A stretch of 39,713 nt of DNA from positions 1 to 39,713 of the forward strand of contig CALHAP010000162.1 in assembly GCA_937931795.1 (NCBI GenBank), read 5' to 3'. This stretch comes from an uncultured Paracoccaceae bacterium (lineage in GTDB: Bacteria > Pseudomonadota > Alphaproteobacteria > Rhodobacterales > Rhodobacteraceae). A program made the translations under genes and the position numbers. Each line of letters opens with the position of its first letter. Within the stretch, counting starts at the first letter, position 1. The notes beneath the pieces are model-generated. The model searched no databases, was not told the DNA's origin, and saw only the letters and a program-made list of their open reading frames with translations. Positions 1-8,096 of the stretch are shown piece after piece.

Positions 1-1065
1 AATTGCCCCGCGCACACACAGATATGCAACCGCGATAACCGCCAATTGGCCCACTTCGACGCCGACGTTAAAGCCGATAAGGGCCGGGATAAATGTTCCC
101 TCAGGCAAGCCAAATTCCGCGAGCACGCTGGCAAACCCCAACCCATGCAACAACCCAAAGCCAAAGATAACAAACGGGCGGGTGCGGCTGAGACCATCGC
201 TATAGATATTCTCAATGGCCACATAGACGATCGACAATGCGATCAACGGCTCGACGATGCTGCCGGGCACGACGATATAGCCCAACGAGGCGGCCGCCAG
301 CGTCAGCGTATGCGCCAGAGTGAACGCCGAGATTTGCCACAGCAATGACGACCAGCGTGACGATAGAAAAAACAGCCCTAAAACGAATAAGATGTGATCG
401 AGACCCTTTGGCACAATGTGATCGAACCCGGTTGGGATATAGTTCAAAAACGTCTCGAACGGCCCCGCCTGTGATCCACCTGCCAGAGCAATCTCGCCCG
501 TGCCCTCACCGTTCGTCAAAAACCCGTCGTAGGGCAAATCAACACCCGTTTGACGCAAAACCACGCCGCCATAAGACCGGTCCCACTCGAACGCGACCGC
601 CTCAGCCCCGGCAGGCAGCGACGCCCCGAACGTTACGGTAGAGGGGCGAATGATCTCAACATCGCCCGGCTCGGGGATATTTACATCCGTGAGGGTCAAA
701 GTCAGCGGCACGCCGTCGGCGGTGACAGAGATATTCTCCGCCATAACAGGCCAAAAATCGCGAAAGACCTCTTCGAATTCATCGGCGGACAGGGCCCGCA
801 GCGTGTCGTAGCGCTCGGCCTCGTTGGCCTCGTCCGTGTCGGTGATCTCCGCCAGGTCAATGCCTGCGACAAAGCTCTCGAGATTGGCGCCCACCTCTGG
901 GCCCATCTCAAAAACCAAGGTGTCGCCGTCTTGGCGCATATCAATGATTGTTGGGAACACCTCGTGCGCCTGTGCGATGCTGACAAAGGCCACCAGCATC
1001 ACCACCACGCTTGACAACACGCCTGTAAACCTAACCTTAGCACTGTCCCAAATGGAGTTTGTCAT
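1..1065 (-). CDS. HupE/UreJ-family membrane protein, C-terminus cut by window edge
   Basis: This open frame runs off the left edge and is absent from the ORF track because its stop lies outside. It reads 355 codons without a stop. After a signal peptide ending AQA, the predicted mature protein starts HEVFP and has a periplasmic domain of about 170 residues. Membrane segments follow with the His motifs of the HupE/UreJ_2 family: GFDHIVPKGLDHILFV, FTLAHTLTL and FGFGLLHGLGF. Family members are linked to nickel or other metal handling, but the substrate is not proven for this subtype. The last membrane helix is probably missing. The ATG at 1065 gives a signal peptide with positive charges (K, R); a GTG at 1020 gives a shorter, uncharged one. 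Neither has a strong ribosome site. A DUF4198 gene diverges from it. Confidence 0.8.
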   Translation of the reverse strand, partial: MTNSIWDSAKVRFTGVLSSVVVMLVAFVSIAQAHEVFPTIIDMRQDGDTLVFEMGPEVGANLESFVAGIDLAEITDTDEANEAERYDTLRALSADEFEEVFRDFWPVMAENISVTADGVPLTLTLTDVNIPEPGDVEIIRPSTVTFGASLPAGAEAVAFEWDRSYGGVVLRQTGVDLPYDGFLTNGEGTGEIALAGGSQAGPFETFLNYIPTGFDHIVPKGLDHILFVLGLFFLSSRWSSLLWQISAFTLAHTLTLAAASLGYIVVPGSIVEPLIALSIVYVAIENIYSDGLSRTRPFVIFGFGLLHGLGFASVLAEFGLPEGTFIPALIGFNVGVEVGQLAVIAVAYLCVRGAI

Positions 1066-1879
1066 GCGTATTGCCGCCCTGTCCCTGTCTGCGCTGATCT
1101 CAATGATCAGCTTGCCCGTCCAAGCGCACGAATTTTGGATCGAGCCTCTGGACTACCTGATTGCGCCGCAAGCTACTCTTGAAGGCAACCTTGTCAATGG
1201 GCAGGAATTTGAAGGGGCGCGGGTCGCTTATTTTCCAGACCGTATCGCCGCTTTTCAGTATTTTTCAAACGGTGTCAGCGCCGCTGTCGAGGGACGAATC
1301 GGTCAATCTCCTGCGCTGGAGATGCCCCCTCTTGGTGACGGCTTGCATGTGGTCGGGTATGTGGCCCAGCCAGCCACGCTGAACTACGCGGAATGGGAAA
1401 AATTTCAGAGGTTTATTGACCACAAGGACCTCGGGGATATCCGCCCTTTGCATGATGCGCGCGGGCTACCTGAGGCTGATTTTTTTGAGGTTTATAGTCG
1501 GTATTCCAAGACCTTGATCGGTGTCGGCGCTGCCGCGGGGGCCGATTTTCGCACCGGTATGGAAACCGAGCTTGTAGCCCTCGCCAACCCCTACACCGAT
1601 GATGTCTCGGCTGGGATGCCAGTGCGCCTATTTTACCAAAACACCGTGCGCGCGAACGAGCAGGTCGAGCTGTTTGAAAAGGCGGCGGATGGCACAGTGA
1701 CGATCACCCTGCACCGCACAAATACCGATGGCGTTGCAATGTTGCCGGTGCGTGCGGGCTACAGCTATATGGCCGATGCGGTCGTGTTGCGTGAGCCGTC
1801 AGACGGGCTGGCAGAGGCGTCAGGCGCTGTGTGGGAAACTCTTTGGGCGAACCTCACATGGGCCGTGCCAGCCGAATAA
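1064..1879 (+). CDS. Exported DUF4198-family protein
   Basis: A 271-residue protein. It has a cleavable signal peptide (MRIAALSLSALIS...PVQA), and the predicted mature protein begins HEFW, the hallmark start of DUF4198 proteins. These are periplasmic and often sit beside nickel or cobalt transporters (NikK-like); an N-terminal His next to acidic residues suggests metal binding, but that role is inferred. The rest looks like an all-beta, Ig-like or transthyretin-like fold with no obvious catalytic motif. I chose ATG 1064 because GGAG lies six bases upstream; ATG 1052 (adding MEFV) is in frame, and the ORF-track start at 824 runs antisense to the divergent gene and is spurious. It is followed by a terminator. 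The HupE-like neighbour makes a paired metal-linked function plausible. Confidence 0.78.
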   Translation: MRIAALSLSALISMISLPVQAHEFWIEPLDYLIAPQATLEGNLVNGQEFEGARVAYFPDRIAAFQYFSNGVSAAVEGRIGQSPALEMPPLGDGLHVVGYVAQPATLNYAEWEKFQRFIDHKDLGDIRPLHDARGLPEADFFEVYSRYSKTLIGVGAAAGADFRTGMETELVALANPYTDDVSAGMPVRLFYQNTVRANEQVELFEKAADGTVTITLHRTNTDGVAMLPVRAGYSYMADAVVLREPSDGLAEASGAVWETLWANLTWAVPAE

Positions 1880-1904
1880 GAGGCGCAGGATTACTGCGCC
1901 TCTT
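1878..1904. terminator. Bidirectional hairpin terminator between convergent genes
   Basis: Perfect 11-bp stem AAGAGGCGCAG / CTGCGCCTCTT around the loop GATTA. It starts inside the stop codon of the DUF4198 gene and ends 8 bases before the stop of the oxidoreductase gene arriving from the right. The flanking T-run is short, so efficiency is uncertain. Confidence 0.7.
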
Positions 1905-1911
1905 CAATCAT

Positions 1912-3066
1912 TTATCGGAACATCGGCGGACGCGCATCGACCCATTTGCCGTCAGATTTGCCTGAGTCCGCGACAGCGAACACTGCCGCCATTGACCGCA
2001 ACCCGTCTTCGGCACGCGGGTAGAGGTTCGCCGCCGGATCCATTGTGCGGCTTTCTTTGCGCGCGCTGATCGCCTCGGCCAGATCGGTGTAGATGTTGGC
2101 GAAGGCGAGCGGCATCCCCTCAGCGTGGCCCACGGTCACGCGGCTGGTGCGGTCTGCTTCGGGCGATAGATTGTCCTCGCCGCGCTCAATGATCTCCAAA
2201 CGCTTGCCAAGCGGCATGTAGTAGAGCTGGTTTGGCTGCTCTTGCGCCCACCGAAGACCACCCGTCTCACCGAAGACTTGGATGCTCAAGCCATGCTGAT
2301 TTCCCAGCGCGATTGAGCTGGTCCAAAGACGCCCAACAGTGCCGCCATCCATGCGAAAATTGACCTGAGCGTCGTCCTCCAAGGTTCTGACATCAATGCA
2401 AGAAACCGTATCGGCACTCAGGCTCTCGACCTCTTGCCCCGTCACGAAGCTGGCCATGTGCAGGGCGTGGATGCCGCAGTCGGCGAATTGGGCTGAGACG
2501 CCGGCTTGTGCGGGGTCGTAGCGCCAGCGGACGCGGGGGTTGTCGGCGTCGGTGGCGTCGGCGTGGTGGCCGTGGGCGAATTCGCATTTGACCAAACGGA
2601 CCTTGCCGATGTCACCGCGCGCGACCATGGCGCGCATGTGGCGGACGAGCGAATAGCCGGTGTAACCGTAGTTGACGGCGCAGATTTTACCGGTCTTGTT
2701 GGTGATCTCGACGATCTCTTCGCCTTCTTCGACGGTCATGGTCATCGGCTTTTCGCACAGCACGTTGAACCCGCCTTCCAAAAACGCCTTAGTGATTTGA
2801 AAATGCGTGGAATTTGGCGTGGCAACTGTCACCAAATCGACGCGGTCATCACGCTTTTTCTCAGCCTCCAGCATGTCCTGCCATGAGCCATATGCCCGGT
2901 CGCCCAAGCCCAAACGCTGGCCGTAGTCGATGCCCTGCTCGGGGCGGTGATCGAGGGCGCCTGCGGAGAATTCAAACAGACCGTCGAGGCCTGATCCAAG
3001 GCGGTGTGCCGGACCGATTTGGCTGCCTTCGCCGCCACCGATCATGCCCCATTTTAGTTTCGTCAT
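1912..3066 (-). CDS. Gfo/Idh/MocA-family oxidoreductase (third gene of sugar operon)
   Basis: A 384-residue cytoplasmic NAD(P)-dependent dehydrogenase of the Gfo/Idh/MocA family. The N-terminal Rossmann motif is GMIGGGEGSQIG, slightly unusual in having GEGS where GxG..G usually reads. The family EKP motif (LCEKPMTM) is near residue 106, and the second domain carries a QFADCGIHALHMA segment in the place of the usual catalytic GGxxxDxxxH motif. Such enzymes oxidise or reduce a hydroxyl on sugars, inositols or sugar acids. It is the last gene of a leftward operon with an IolE-like isomerase and a second, distinct Gfo/Idh/MocA enzyme. An 86-bp spacer precedes it. The substrate cannot be told from sequence alone; a cyclitol or hexose derivative is a reasonable guess. 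Confidence 0.88.
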   Translation of the reverse strand: MTKLKWGMIGGGEGSQIGPAHRLGSGLDGLFEFSAGALDHRPEQGIDYGQRLGLGDRAYGSWQDMLEAEKKRDDRVDLVTVATPNSTHFQITKAFLEGGFNVLCEKPMTMTVEEGEEIVEITNKTGKICAVNYGYTGYSLVRHMRAMVARGDIGKVRLVKCEFAHGHHADATDADNPRVRWRYDPAQAGVSAQFADCGIHALHMASFVTGQEVESLSADTVSCIDVRTLEDDAQVNFRMDGGTVGRLWTSSIALGNQHGLSIQVFGETGGLRWAQEQPNQLYYMPLGKRLEIIERGEDNLSPEADRTSRVTVGHAEGMPLAFANIYTDLAEAISARKESRTMDPAANLYPRAEDGLRSMAAVFAVADSGKSDGKWVDARPPMFR

Positions 3067-3152
3067 ATCGTTAACCTTTGCCGTAAAAGCCTAATTTTTG
3101 CAGTACACAGCGCGTACACACGACGTGCACAACCGATGCGCACGCGCATGTG
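3067..3152. other. 86-bp spacer inside the sugar operon
   Basis: A non-coding gap between the isomerase and the distal oxidoreductase, rich in alternating GTAC/GCAC steps, with a small inverted repeat ATGCGC-AC-GCGCAT. It is longer than the 9-bp gap between the first two genes. No convincing promoter or terminator seen. Confidence 0.4.
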
Positions 3153-4043
3153 TTAAAATCCGATGGATTCGAGGTATTTGCGGTTGCCCTGCGCGTCCTC
3201 TAGCGGGGTGCCGGGCATGGATGGGTCGCAATCCTGCTCGACCGTACACCAGCCCTCGAACCCTGCATCGTGCAGCACTTGGCGGACGGCGGGGAAATCG
3301 ACGTCGCCTTGGCCGAGGTTGCAAAAGATGCCCTGCCCGCAGGCTTTGTAGAAATCGGTGCGGTTGGCGACGACGTCGGCCTTTACGGCGGGGTCGATGT
3401 CTTTGAAGTGCATGTAGCTGATGCGTTCCATGTGGCGCTTCATGAACGCGACCGGATCATAGCCTGCGTAGGAATGGTGGCCTGTGTCGAAACAGATCTT
3501 GAGGATGCTTTCGTCGACCTCGGACAGCAGGCGTTCTAGTTCGGGTTCAAAGTCGATAAAGCCGCCTGCGTGGGCGTGCATGCCGACGGTGAGACCGTAG
3601 TCTTCTGCCCCCATCTTGGCGACTGTCGCGATGCGGTCGCGGAAGGCTGCCCATTCAGCGTCATCCATCTGCTCAGCTTCGTCGGCGCGGCCTGCTGTTG
3701 GCGCGCGGCGGGGCGAGATGCTGTCGATCAGCACGAGATGCTCCGCGCCATGGGCCACCAATGCTTCACAGGTGCGTTTGGAGGCATCTAGGACTTCGTC
3801 CCATTTGCCTGCATCATGGAACGGGCGGAAGACAACGCCGCCGATGATTGACAGATCGTTTTTGGCAAGCTCGGGGGCCAAAACAACGGGGTCTTCGGGC
3901 ATGTAGCCGATGGGGCCAAGCTCGATGCCTTTGTAGCCTGCGCCTGCGCATTGCTCTAGCACGTGCTGCCATGTGGGGTATGCGGGGTCGGATGCGAATT
4001 CGATGCCCCAAGAACAGGGGGCGTTGCCGATACGGATGGTCAT
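3153..4043 (-). CDS. Sugar phosphate isomerase/epimerase, IolE-like TIM barrel
   Basis: A 296-residue protein of the xylose-isomerase-like TIM barrel family (AP endonuclease family 2). The opening IRIGNAPCSWGIEF resembles IolE (inosose dehydratase). Conserved metal-site elements are visible: GMHAHAGGFID, ICFDTGHHSYAG, YMHFKDID and a C-terminal TVEQDCDPS. It probably acts in the cytoplasm on a keto-sugar or inosose made by one of the two flanking oxidoreductases. The start ATG has AGGA seven bases upstream, overlapping the stop of the preceding gene, which suggests coupled translation. Whether it is an epimerase, isomerase or dehydratase cannot be settled here; no other iol genes (iolB, iolC, iolD) lie in the window. 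Confidence 0.85.
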   Translation of the reverse strand: MTIRIGNAPCSWGIEFASDPAYPTWQHVLEQCAGAGYKGIELGPIGYMPEDPVVLAPELAKNDLSIIGGVVFRPFHDAGKWDEVLDASKRTCEALVAHGAEHLVLIDSISPRRAPTAGRADEAEQMDDAEWAAFRDRIATVAKMGAEDYGLTVGMHAHAGGFIDFEPELERLLSEVDESILKICFDTGHHSYAGYDPVAFMKRHMERISYMHFKDIDPAVKADVVANRTDFYKACGQGIFCNLGQGDVDFPAVRQVLHDAGFEGWCTVEQDCDPSMPGTPLEDAQGNRKYLESIGF

Positions 4044-4052
4044 AGATGTGTC

Positions 4053-5156
4053 CTAAAAGTCAGAGACGTTGAGCCATGCCTTGGCGTCCGAGGACGCGAG
4101 GGCTGTGGCGACGATTTGGTTGACCTCCATTCCATCGCGGAATGTGGGCCAGATGTTTTTGGCAGAGTGGATGGCGGTGAGGAAATCCTTGGCTTCGATG
4201 ATGATCTGGTCTTGGTAGCCTGTGCCGTGTCCCGCCCCGAGGCAGAACGGCTCGTAGTCGGGGTGTGCGGGGCCAGTGAGGATTTTGGTGAAACCGCGCT
4301 GTGCCTCTGGCCCCTCGGCGCGGTAGAGGTGCAGGGCGTTTTGGTCCTCTTGGTCGAAGCGGATTGCGCCCTTGGAGCCTGTGATCTCGTAGGCGTAGCC
4401 CATTTTGCGGCCCATAGAGACGCGGCTGGCGTAGATGGTGCCGAGCACACCGTTGGCGAACCGACACAAGATATGTGCGTGATCGTCATTGGTGACCTCG
4501 CCGCCGGGGCGGGTTTTGAAAACGGTTTCCACCTCGGCGAGCAGGCTGTCGATAGGCCCCATCAGGGCGAGGGCTGCGTTGATCGGATGCGGCGCGAGAT
4601 CGCCCATGCAGCCGTTGGCCACGCCCCGCGTCCGCCATGTGGCGGGAGCGTCGGGGTCGGCGAGGAAATCTTCGGTATGTTCGCCCCGAAAGCCTGTGAT
4701 CTCGCCGATTGCCCCCTCGGCCAGCAGTTGCCGCGCGTATTGCGAGGCGGGCGTGCGGATGTAATTGAAGCCGGACATGTTGATGACCCCAGACGCTTCG
4801 GCGGCCTGAACCATCGCGCGGCTGTCGGTGACATCGCGACCTAGTGGTTTTTCGCAGAACACCGGTTTGTCGAGGGCAAAGGCTGCTTCGGCGATCTCGC
4901 GGTGGGTGTCTTGGGGGGAGGCGATAACGATGGCCTCGACGGCTGGATCATTGACCAAAGCCCGCCAATCGCTGGTGCCGCGCGCAAATCCGTAGGCTGC
5001 GCGGTAGCGTTCCGCAGAGGCATCAGAGGTGGCGCAGACCATTTCGAGACGCGGGCGCAGGGCGGTGTTAAACAGCGCGCCCACAGACGACATTGCGACC
5101 GCATGCGCCTTGCCCATGTAGCCGCCGCCCACGATGCCAATGCCAATCTCAGCCAT
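4053..5156 (-). CDS. Gfo/Idh/MocA-family oxidoreductase (first gene of sugar operon)
   Basis: A 367-residue NAD(P)-dependent dehydrogenase. The Rossmann motif IGIVGGGYMGKAHA is followed by VFCEKPLGRD (the EKP motif) and MGDLAPHPINAA in the catalytic second domain. Start: the track begins at 5180, but ATG 5156 has a strong GGGAGG five bases upstream, so the real protein starts MAEIGIG. It is the promoter-proximal gene of the operon. It shares the fold, but little visible identity, with the third-gene oxidoreductase, so the two probably act at different steps or carbons, as with the paired dehydrogenases known in inositol and levoglucosan-type pathways. Substrate unknown. Confidence 0.88.
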   Translation of the reverse strand: MAEIGIGIVGGGYMGKAHAVAMSSVGALFNTALRPRLEMVCATSDASAERYRAAYGFARGTSDWRALVNDPAVEAIVIASPQDTHREIAEAAFALDKPVFCEKPLGRDVTDSRAMVQAAEASGVINMSGFNYIRTPASQYARQLLAEGAIGEITGFRGEHTEDFLADPDAPATWRTRGVANGCMGDLAPHPINAALALMGPIDSLLAEVETVFKTRPGGEVTNDDHAHILCRFANGVLGTIYASRVSMGRKMGYAYEITGSKGAIRFDQEDQNALHLYRAEGPEAQRGFTKILTGPAHPDYEPFCLGAGHGTGYQDQIIIEAKDFLTAIHSAKNIWPTFRDGMEVNQIVATALASSDAKAWLNVSDF

Positions 5157-5181
5157 CCACGCCTCCCAACGTACGGTCATA

Positions 5182-5197
5182 TTGCAACCGGTTGCAA
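5182..5197 (-). promoter_or_regulatory. LacI/GalR-type operator of the sugar operon
   Basis: TTGCAACCGGTTGCAA is a perfect 16-bp palindrome with the central CG typical of LacI-family operators. It sits 25 bases upstream of the start codon chosen for the first operon gene. On the same strand a TTGACG box (5224-5229) could be the -35 element, which would put the palindrome at or just after the transcription start, a repressing position. The -10 is not clear. No LacI-family gene is in the window, so its regulator must be encoded elsewhere. Confidence 0.75.
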
Positions 5198-5261
5198 AAC
5201 TGTTCGCATGAAATGTCCCGACCCGTCAATCTCGATTTTACGGCAAAGCGGTCAAGACGTG

Positions 5262-6305
5262 TTAAGCTGCGGGAAGAATGGCAGAAAATGTGCTGCCCTG
5301 CCCCTGAACGCTGTCGATTTGCAGCCGCCCGTGGTGCCGGTTCAGGATATGTTTGACGATCGCCAGCCCCAGCCCGGTGCCACCGACCTCGCGGGATCTA
5401 TGACTGTCGAGACGGTAGAACCTGTCGGTGAGCCGCGCGATGGCATGGGCGGGGATACCGTCACCATGATCCGTGACAGATAGGCAAACGGCGGGCACGA
5501 TCAACTGCGGGTCGGGTGCGGCAGGCGTCAGGCGCAGCGTGATCTCGCCCTGCGCCGCGCCGTATTTCGCGGCGTTTTCGACCAAATTAATGACAACCTG
5601 TTTGAGCTGCGTCGCCTCCCCCGGCACCGTGATATCGCCCGCAGGCAGCGCGGTCCGTATCGTCACCCCTGCCGCGTCCAGCACCGGCGAGAGTGAGGCC
5701 AGAACATCCGCGATGAGTGTCGAGAGATTGACCGAGCCTTGGGGGCGCTGGCGGCCCTGCTCTTCGACGTGGCTGAGCGAGGCGAGGTCTTGCACCAGAT
5801 CCGCCATGCGCCGCGCTTCATCCTCGATCACGCCCAGAAACCTGTCCCGCGCTGCAGGGTCGTCGCGTGCAGCCCCGCGTAGTGTTTCCACAAAGCCTAA
5901 CACGGCAGTCAGCGGCGTGCGCAATTCGTGACTGACGTTGGAGACGAATTCGCGGCGCGCTTGGGACGCCTGCGTTTGGGCTGTGATGTCCTCGAAAATG
6001 ACGAGGATTTGGGCAATGTCAGATGGGGCGGGCACGGCAGAGACGACCGCCCGCCACGTCGTATCACCCTGTTGGCTAGCGTTGAGGTAGCGGCTGATGC
6101 GGCGGGTGCCGTCGCGTGCGGTGTCTTCGATGGTTTTTATGAGGGCTGGTTGGCGCAGGATTGTGACGTGATGGCGCTGTGTCAGTGCTGTCCCAAACAT
6201 CCCTTCGGCGCCCGCGTTGGCCCCGGTGATCCGCCCATCCCCGTCGATGAGGATGGCGGGCATGGGCAGCGCTGACAAAATGGCTATGGCATCGGGATGC
6301 GACAT
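5262..6305 (-). CDS. Soluble PhoR-like sensor histidine kinase
   Basis: A 347-residue histidine kinase with a PAS domain (about 1-110), a HisKA domain with the phosphorylated His in SNVSHELRTPL (about residue 126), and a HATPase_c domain with an N-box (LVENAAKYG), a G1 box (DHGDGIP) and a G2 box (GTGLGLAIVKH). The layout resembles PhoR, the phosphate-starvation kinase, but no transmembrane segment is visible and no phoB, pst or phoU gene is nearby. The start at 6305 leaves 19 bases to the upstream gene; a TTG at 6353 (16 more residues) would overlap it. Neither has a strong ribosome site. It is probably transcribed with the PLP enzyme gene upstream. It could be PhoR or another orphan kinase of the same class. 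Confidence 0.85.
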   Translation of the reverse strand: MSHPDAIAILSALPMPAILIDGDGRITGANAGAEGMFGTALTQRHHVTILRQPALIKTIEDTARDGTRRISRYLNASQQGDTTWRAVVSAVPAPSDIAQILVIFEDITAQTQASQARREFVSNVSHELRTPLTAVLGFVETLRGAARDDPAARDRFLGVIEDEARRMADLVQDLASLSHVEEQGRQRPQGSVNLSTLIADVLASLSPVLDAAGVTIRTALPAGDITVPGEATQLKQVVINLVENAAKYGAAQGEITLRLTPAAPDPQLIVPAVCLSVTDHGDGIPAHAIARLTDRFYRLDSHRSREVGGTGLGLAIVKHILNRHHGRLQIDSVQGQGSTFSAILPAA

Positions 6306-6324
6306 GGAGGGGGCCTGTTGTGCG

Positions 6325-7503
6325 TTACGCGCGGGCTGCGGCCTGTGCTGCAATGTCGATTTCCGCGATCAGCATATCCGCGTCCTCGATCCCCACAGAA
6401 ACCCGGAAGAACCCTTCGCTGATGCCCATGGCGGTGCGCGCGTCGGGCGTCAATGCGCGGTGCGAGGAGGACGCCGGGTGCGAAAGCGTTGTGCCCACAT
6501 CGCCCAAGGTTGGCGCGAAGGCGATCTGTGACGCTGAACGGGTGAAGGCATTGGCCGCCTCCCGCCCGCCTGTCAGCTCAAACGACAGCATATTGCCTGC
6601 GCGCGCGCCAAACAGCGCCTGCGCACGGTTGTGGTCGAGATGGCTGGCGCTGCCCGGATAGATCACCCGCGCGATACCGGGCATGTCTGACAGGGCCTGC
6701 GCCAGTTTACGGGCGTTGTCCTCGGCCCGGTCAAACCGCAGATCAAAGCTGTGCAAGCCGCGTTCCGCCAGCCAGCAATCAAACGGGCTGGGCGTCAGAC
6801 CCCATGTGACGTTCGCGGCCATCATGGCAGATGTCAGATCAGGATCGCGCGCCGCGATATAACCCAAGGTCGCGTCGGAATGCCCCGCCAACAGCTTGGT
6901 CACGGAATGAATAACGATGTCGGCCCCTGCGGTCAGCGGCTGGTACATGCGCGGCGTGGTGAATGTGTTGTCGACCGCCAACAGCACGCCCTTTTCACGG
7001 CAGACCGCTATGATCCCCTCCATATCCGCGAGCCGGATCGTGGGGTTCGAGATCACTTCGACCAGAACCAGCCGCGTCTCGGGCCGGATGGCTGCCACTA
7101 TGGCGGCGGCATCGGTCGGGTCCGCCAGGCTGGTGGTGATCCCAAGGCGCGGCAAATCCTGCGTCATCATCCGCAGCGTGCGCCCATAAAGCTGATCACC
7201 GCCGACCACATGATCGCCCGCCTTCAACAGCCCCAGAAACATCGCCGATATCGCAGACATGCCCGATCCTGTTATGAAGCCGCCCTGCGCGCCTTCGAGC
7301 ATGTCGATCTTGGCCGCTAAGACTTCGGCGTTCGGGTGCCCTTCGCGCGCGTATGTGAACCCGCTGGCATCGTCATATTGCGCATCAAGTGCATCAGGAT
7401 CGGGGGATGCGTAGACAACCGACGGCTGAAGCGGCGTGACAACAGGCGCAGAGGTGGACGTGGGCCACGCGGTGCGGCGAACAAGGGATGTAGGTGTTTT
7501 CAT
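6325..7503 (-). CDS. Trans-sulfuration family PLP enzyme (Cys/Met metabolism)
   Basis: A 392-residue PLP-dependent enzyme of the Cys/Met metabolism family (cystathionine gamma-synthase/lyase, methionine gamma-lyase, O-acylhomoserine sulfhydrylase). The PLP lysine is in SVTKLLAGHSDA (about K203). Also visible are the cofactor-binding GSGMSAIS, the Asp in AVDNTFTTP that contacts the pyridine nitrogen, and the phosphate-contact YAREGHPN near residue 51. Sequence alone does not tell which reaction it catalyses. I took ATG 7503 because the protein then starts at a family-like position; the track start (7578) adds 25 atypical residues. Ribosome-site evidence is poor. It is divergent from trmL and upstream of the kinase gene. 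I looked for a SAM riboswitch in the 119-bp divergent gap and did not find one. Confidence 0.87.
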   Translation of the reverse strand: MKTPTSLVRRTAWPTSTSAPVVTPLQPSVVYASPDPDALDAQYDDASGFTYAREGHPNAEVLAAKIDMLEGAQGGFITGSGMSAISAMFLGLLKAGDHVVGGDQLYGRTLRMMTQDLPRLGITTSLADPTDAAAIVAAIRPETRLVLVEVISNPTIRLADMEGIIAVCREKGVLLAVDNTFTTPRMYQPLTAGADIVIHSVTKLLAGHSDATLGYIAARDPDLTSAMMAANVTWGLTPSPFDCWLAERGLHSFDLRFDRAEDNARKLAQALSDMPGIARVIYPGSASHLDHNRAQALFGARAGNMLSFELTGGREAANAFTRSASQIAFAPTLGDVGTTLSHPASSSHRALTPDARTAMGISEGFFRVSVGIEDADMLIAEIDIAAQAAARA

Positions 7504-7622
7504 GGCAGCAGGTTTAGGGGAATGCTGCGCGCGAGGAAAGCCGATTGCCGCGGAGCGTTGTGATCCCCGTGCTGCCATGCGACGACAACATGTCTGAGAC
7601 TATGAGCGAGCACTGCTGCGTG

Positions 7623-8096
7623 ATGACTGACAAACAGATGAAAATGGTCCTCGTGACCCCCGAAATCCCCTATAACACGGGGGCTATTGGGCGGACCTGT
7701 GTGGCGCTCAATCTGGAACTGATCTTGATCAAACCCTATGGGTTTTCGCTGGATGAAAAGGCGGTGCGCCGTGCAGGGACCGATTATTGGAAGCACGTGA
7801 ATTTAAGCGAATACGACGATTGGGCCAGCTTTATTGCGGACCGCAATCCACCGCGCGAGGCGCTGCATTTCTTTGAGGAGCATGGAGCGCAGAGCTTTTA
7901 CACGCCCGACTACCCAGATGATGCTTATCTGGTGTTTGGCTGCGAATCTGCGGGGTTGCCGCGCAGTATCCTAGACGGGATGGAGGACCGCACGTTTCAT
8001 CTGCCGATGCCCGATAAAAGGGTTCGCTCGCTCAATCTAGCGAATGTCGCGGCGGCGGTGATATTTCAGGCGATGCGTCCGCAGTTTATGCGCTAA
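7623..8096 (+). CDS. trmL: tRNA (cytidine(34)-2'-O)-methyltransferase TrmL
   Basis: A 157-residue SPOUT-class methyltransferase that methylates the wobble ribose of tRNA-Leu isoacceptors using SAM. The three family motifs are clear: [17 protein letters not shown] at the N-terminus, [15 protein letters not shown], and the knot motif [18 protein letters not shown]. The length matches E. coli TrmL (about 157). Start: the track begins at 7545, but homologues begin just before the VLVTPEIP strand, so ATG 7623 (MTDKQMKM) or ATG 7638 fits. The 3' end overlaps the gamma-carbonic anhydrase gene by four bases, tail to tail. Confidence 0.92.
   Translation: MTDKQMKMVLVTPEIPYNTGAIGRTCVALNLELILIKPYGFSLDEKAVRRAGTDYWKHVNLSEYDDWASFIADRNPPREALHFFEEHGAQSFYTPDYPDDAYLVFGCESAGLPRSILDGMEDRTFHLPMPDKRVRSLNLANVAAAVIFQAMRPQFMR

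Noticed and set aside
3963-4844. 293-codon plus-strand ORF antisense to the isomerase and oxidoreductase
   Set aside because: A shadow of high-GC coding on the other strand; no motif and no ribosome site.
7504-7622. SAM or SAH riboswitch upstream of the PLP trans-sulfuration enzyme
   Set aside because: The 119-bp divergent gap shows no recognisable conserved core or pseudoknot.
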